Source: Prevotella sp.
GTDB lineage: Bacteria > Bacteroidota > Bacteroidia > Bacteroidales > Bacteroidaceae
DNA: 7,871 bases
Direction of reading: 5' to 3'
Assembly (NCBI GenBank): GCA_017424205.1
Contig: JAFPAS010000070.1
Span: forward strand, 1-7,871
In this document: one piece after another, positions 6,681-7,871 of the stretch
How positions within the stretch are numbered: the stretch's first letter is position 1
Layout of the letters: each line of letters opens with the position of its first letter
Made by a program: the position numbers and the translations under genes
The notes under the pieces: model-generated
The model's input: only the letters and a program-made list of their open reading frames with translations
What the model was told of the DNA's origin: nothing
The model's database searches: none

Positions 6681-7871
6681 CTACAAATCCTTCAATCTGC
6701 GATATAATGTTCGGTCAGATATTCCGAGTTCTTCGGCAGCCTTCTTTCTGTTGCCTTTATTTTTTGCCAAAGCTTTACGTATCTGCTCTAACTCCACCTG
6801 GCGGATATTCAGACTGTCGGCATCAGACGCTGTCAGCTCCTCTGCCTCAGCCTCCTCGTATGCCTCGCTACGCAGTTCGTCTGTCGTCTGCACCCTGTCA
6901 GCAGTGGGCTTTGTGCTTTGGTCTTTGCTCTGCAGCCTATATTCTGGAAGCAACGCACGCACTGATTTCTTCGTAGGGTTGCCACCTAATGCTGTCACGA
7001 TGTGCTTGAGTTCCTCGACATCATTGTTCAGCGTGGCTATACTGGCCTGCAGTTCGAAAAGGAAATTAAAGAGCAGCTGGCGCTCACTCTCGTATGTACG
7101 ATTAGAGCCGCTGGCATTTACGGAACGTGCAGTAAGTTCTGTCGTTTCTTCATCGTCAGGAATGAATTTCAATAGCATCTCTGACGTAATGGTGCTGTCT
7201 GTTGAAAGTATAGCTATCTGCTCTGTTATATTCTTCAGTTGTCTGACATTGCCAGGCCACTTATACTTCAGCAGCAGACGTTCTGCATCAGGGGTTAGTG
7301 TAAGTCGCGCTGTTCTGTATTTCTCCATCATCTGCATAGAGAAAAGGCGGAACAGCAACAGGATGTCATTGCCACGCTCACGCAATGGCGGCATATGCAC
7401 GGGGATGGTATTAAGACGATAGTATAGGTCTTCGCGGAATCGGCCTTCGCTGATGGCCTTGCGCATATTTACGTTAGTGGCAGCGACGATGCGAACATTC
7501 GTCTTGCGCACTTCCTGTCCGCCAACACGGATATACTCGCCTGTTTCAAGCACACGCAGCAATCGGGCCTGAGTAGCAAGCGGAAGTTCGCCCACCTCGT
7601 CAAGGAATAGTGTGCCATTGTCTGCCACTCCGAAATAGCCTTCACGCTCTCCTACAGCGCCTGTAAACGAACCCTTTTCGTGTCCGAAAAGTTCCGAGTC
7701 TATTGTTCCTTCAGGTATAGAGCCGCAGTTTATGGCAAAATACTTGCCGCGACGGCGTGAAGAGTTATCATGAATGATGCGAGGCAACACTTCCTTTCCC
7801 ACACCGCTCTCACCCACAATGAGCACCGACAAGTCAGTGTTTGCGACCTGCAGGCATACGTCGAGGGCATG
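6681..7871 (-). CDS. Sigma-54-dependent transcriptional activator (N-terminus cut by window edge)
   Basis: The visible 396 residues hold an AAA+ sigma-54 activator. In visible numbering: Walker A GESGVGKE (20-27), the sigma-54 contact loop GSFTGA (67-72; Ser replaces the usual Ala at position two), Walker B LFLDE (88-92), the arginine-finger segment GRFREDLYYRLN (143-154), PPLRERGNDI (161-170) and WPGNVRQL (205-212). A linker with a likely coiled coil (about 258-298) and an acidic patch (EEAEAEEL, about 339-346) leads to a Fis-type helix-turn-helix (about 357-396, NRKKAAEELGISDRTLYRRL). The frame is open to the right edge, and the first visible residues (ALDVCLQVANTDLSVLIVGESG) belong to the AAA+ domain. 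A TTG at 7832 is therefore not the true start; the gene begins outside the window. The protein should hydrolyse ATP to open sigma-54 promoters. Its targets cannot be seen; no convincing -24/-12 site was found in this window. It is followed by lptE on the same strand. Confidence 0.95.
   Translation of the reverse strand, partial: HALDVCLQVANTDLSVLIVGESGVGKEVLPRIIHDNSSRRRGKYFAINCGSIPEGTIDSELFGHEKGSFTGAVGEREGYFGVADNGTLFLDEVGELPLATQARLLRVLETGEYIRVGGQEVRKTNVRIVAATNVNMRKAISEGRFREDLYYRLNTIPVHMPPLRERGNDILLLFRLFSMQMMEKYRTARLTLTPDAERLLLKYKWPGNVRQLKNITEQIAILSTDSTITSEMLLKFIPDDEETTELTARSVNASGSNRTYESERQLLFNFLFELQASIATLNNDVEELKHIVTALGGNPTKKSVRALLPEYRLQSKDQSTKPTADRVQTTDELRSEAYEEAEAEELTASDADSLNIRQVELEQIRKALAKNKGNRKKAAEELGISDRTLYRRLKDL

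Noticed and set aside
6628..7422. Plus-strand open frame of 264 codons opposite the sigma-54 activator
   Set aside because: Its Ser/Leu-rich translation is typical of antisense to a Glu/Arg/Lys-rich coding strand, and the minus strand encodes unmistakable AAA+ motifs.
7830..7832. TTG as start codon of the sigma-54 activator
   Set aside because: The frame continues upstream to the window edge with residues typical of the start of the AAA+ domain, so the true start lies outside.
1..7871. CRISPR array, tRNA, rRNA, insertion sequence or phage genes
   Set aside because: No spaced repeat array, cloverleaf, rRNA segment, transposase or integrase was seen on either strand.

Overview
The window looks like a chromosomal segment of a Bacteroidales bacterium, probably from the Prevotella/Bacteroides group. 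The reasons are: two near-perfect Bacteroidetes promoters with a TTTG-like -33 element and a TACCTTTG -7 box; start codons with A-rich leaders and no Shine-Dalgarno; a SusC-independent TonB-dependent receptor placed with a PnuT-type thiamine transporter; a Bacteroidetes-type LptE lipoprotein; and a receiverless sigma-54 activator beside it. The organism assignment is inference.

Layout. Positions 1-725 hold no convincing gene. They contain a strong terminator (134-176) for something left of the window, a possible short transcription unit ending at a second perfect terminator (522-556), and the promoter (628-659) of the first gene. That gene, 726-1694, encodes a membrane-anchored alpha/beta hydrolase with a complete catalytic triad. 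Positions 1695-2136 hold its likely terminator, a second promoter (1922-1952), a TPP riboswitch (about 1974-2050) and a hairpin-rich expression platform. Next comes a two-gene thiamine operon: a TonB-dependent outer-membrane receptor (2137-4458) and a single reading frame (4490-5761) joining a seven-helix PnuT inner-membrane transporter to a full thiamine pyrophosphokinase. A 46-bp perfect palindrome (5892-5937) acts as a shared bidirectional terminator between this operon and a convergent minus-strand unit. That unit consists of a sigma-54-dependent activator (6681-7871, cut at its N-terminus by the window edge) followed by lptE (6064-6573).

How the genes work together. The thiamine locus reads as a closed circuit. 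The receptor takes thiamine across the outer membrane, PnuT lets it diffuse through the inner membrane, and the tethered kinase turns it into TPP, which traps it. TPP then binds the riboswitch on the same transcript and turns the operon down. The fused transporter-kinase is the most interesting item here. The minus-strand pair links LPS assembly with a sigma-54 activator. The hydrolase has its own promoter and probable terminator and shows no link to thiamine.
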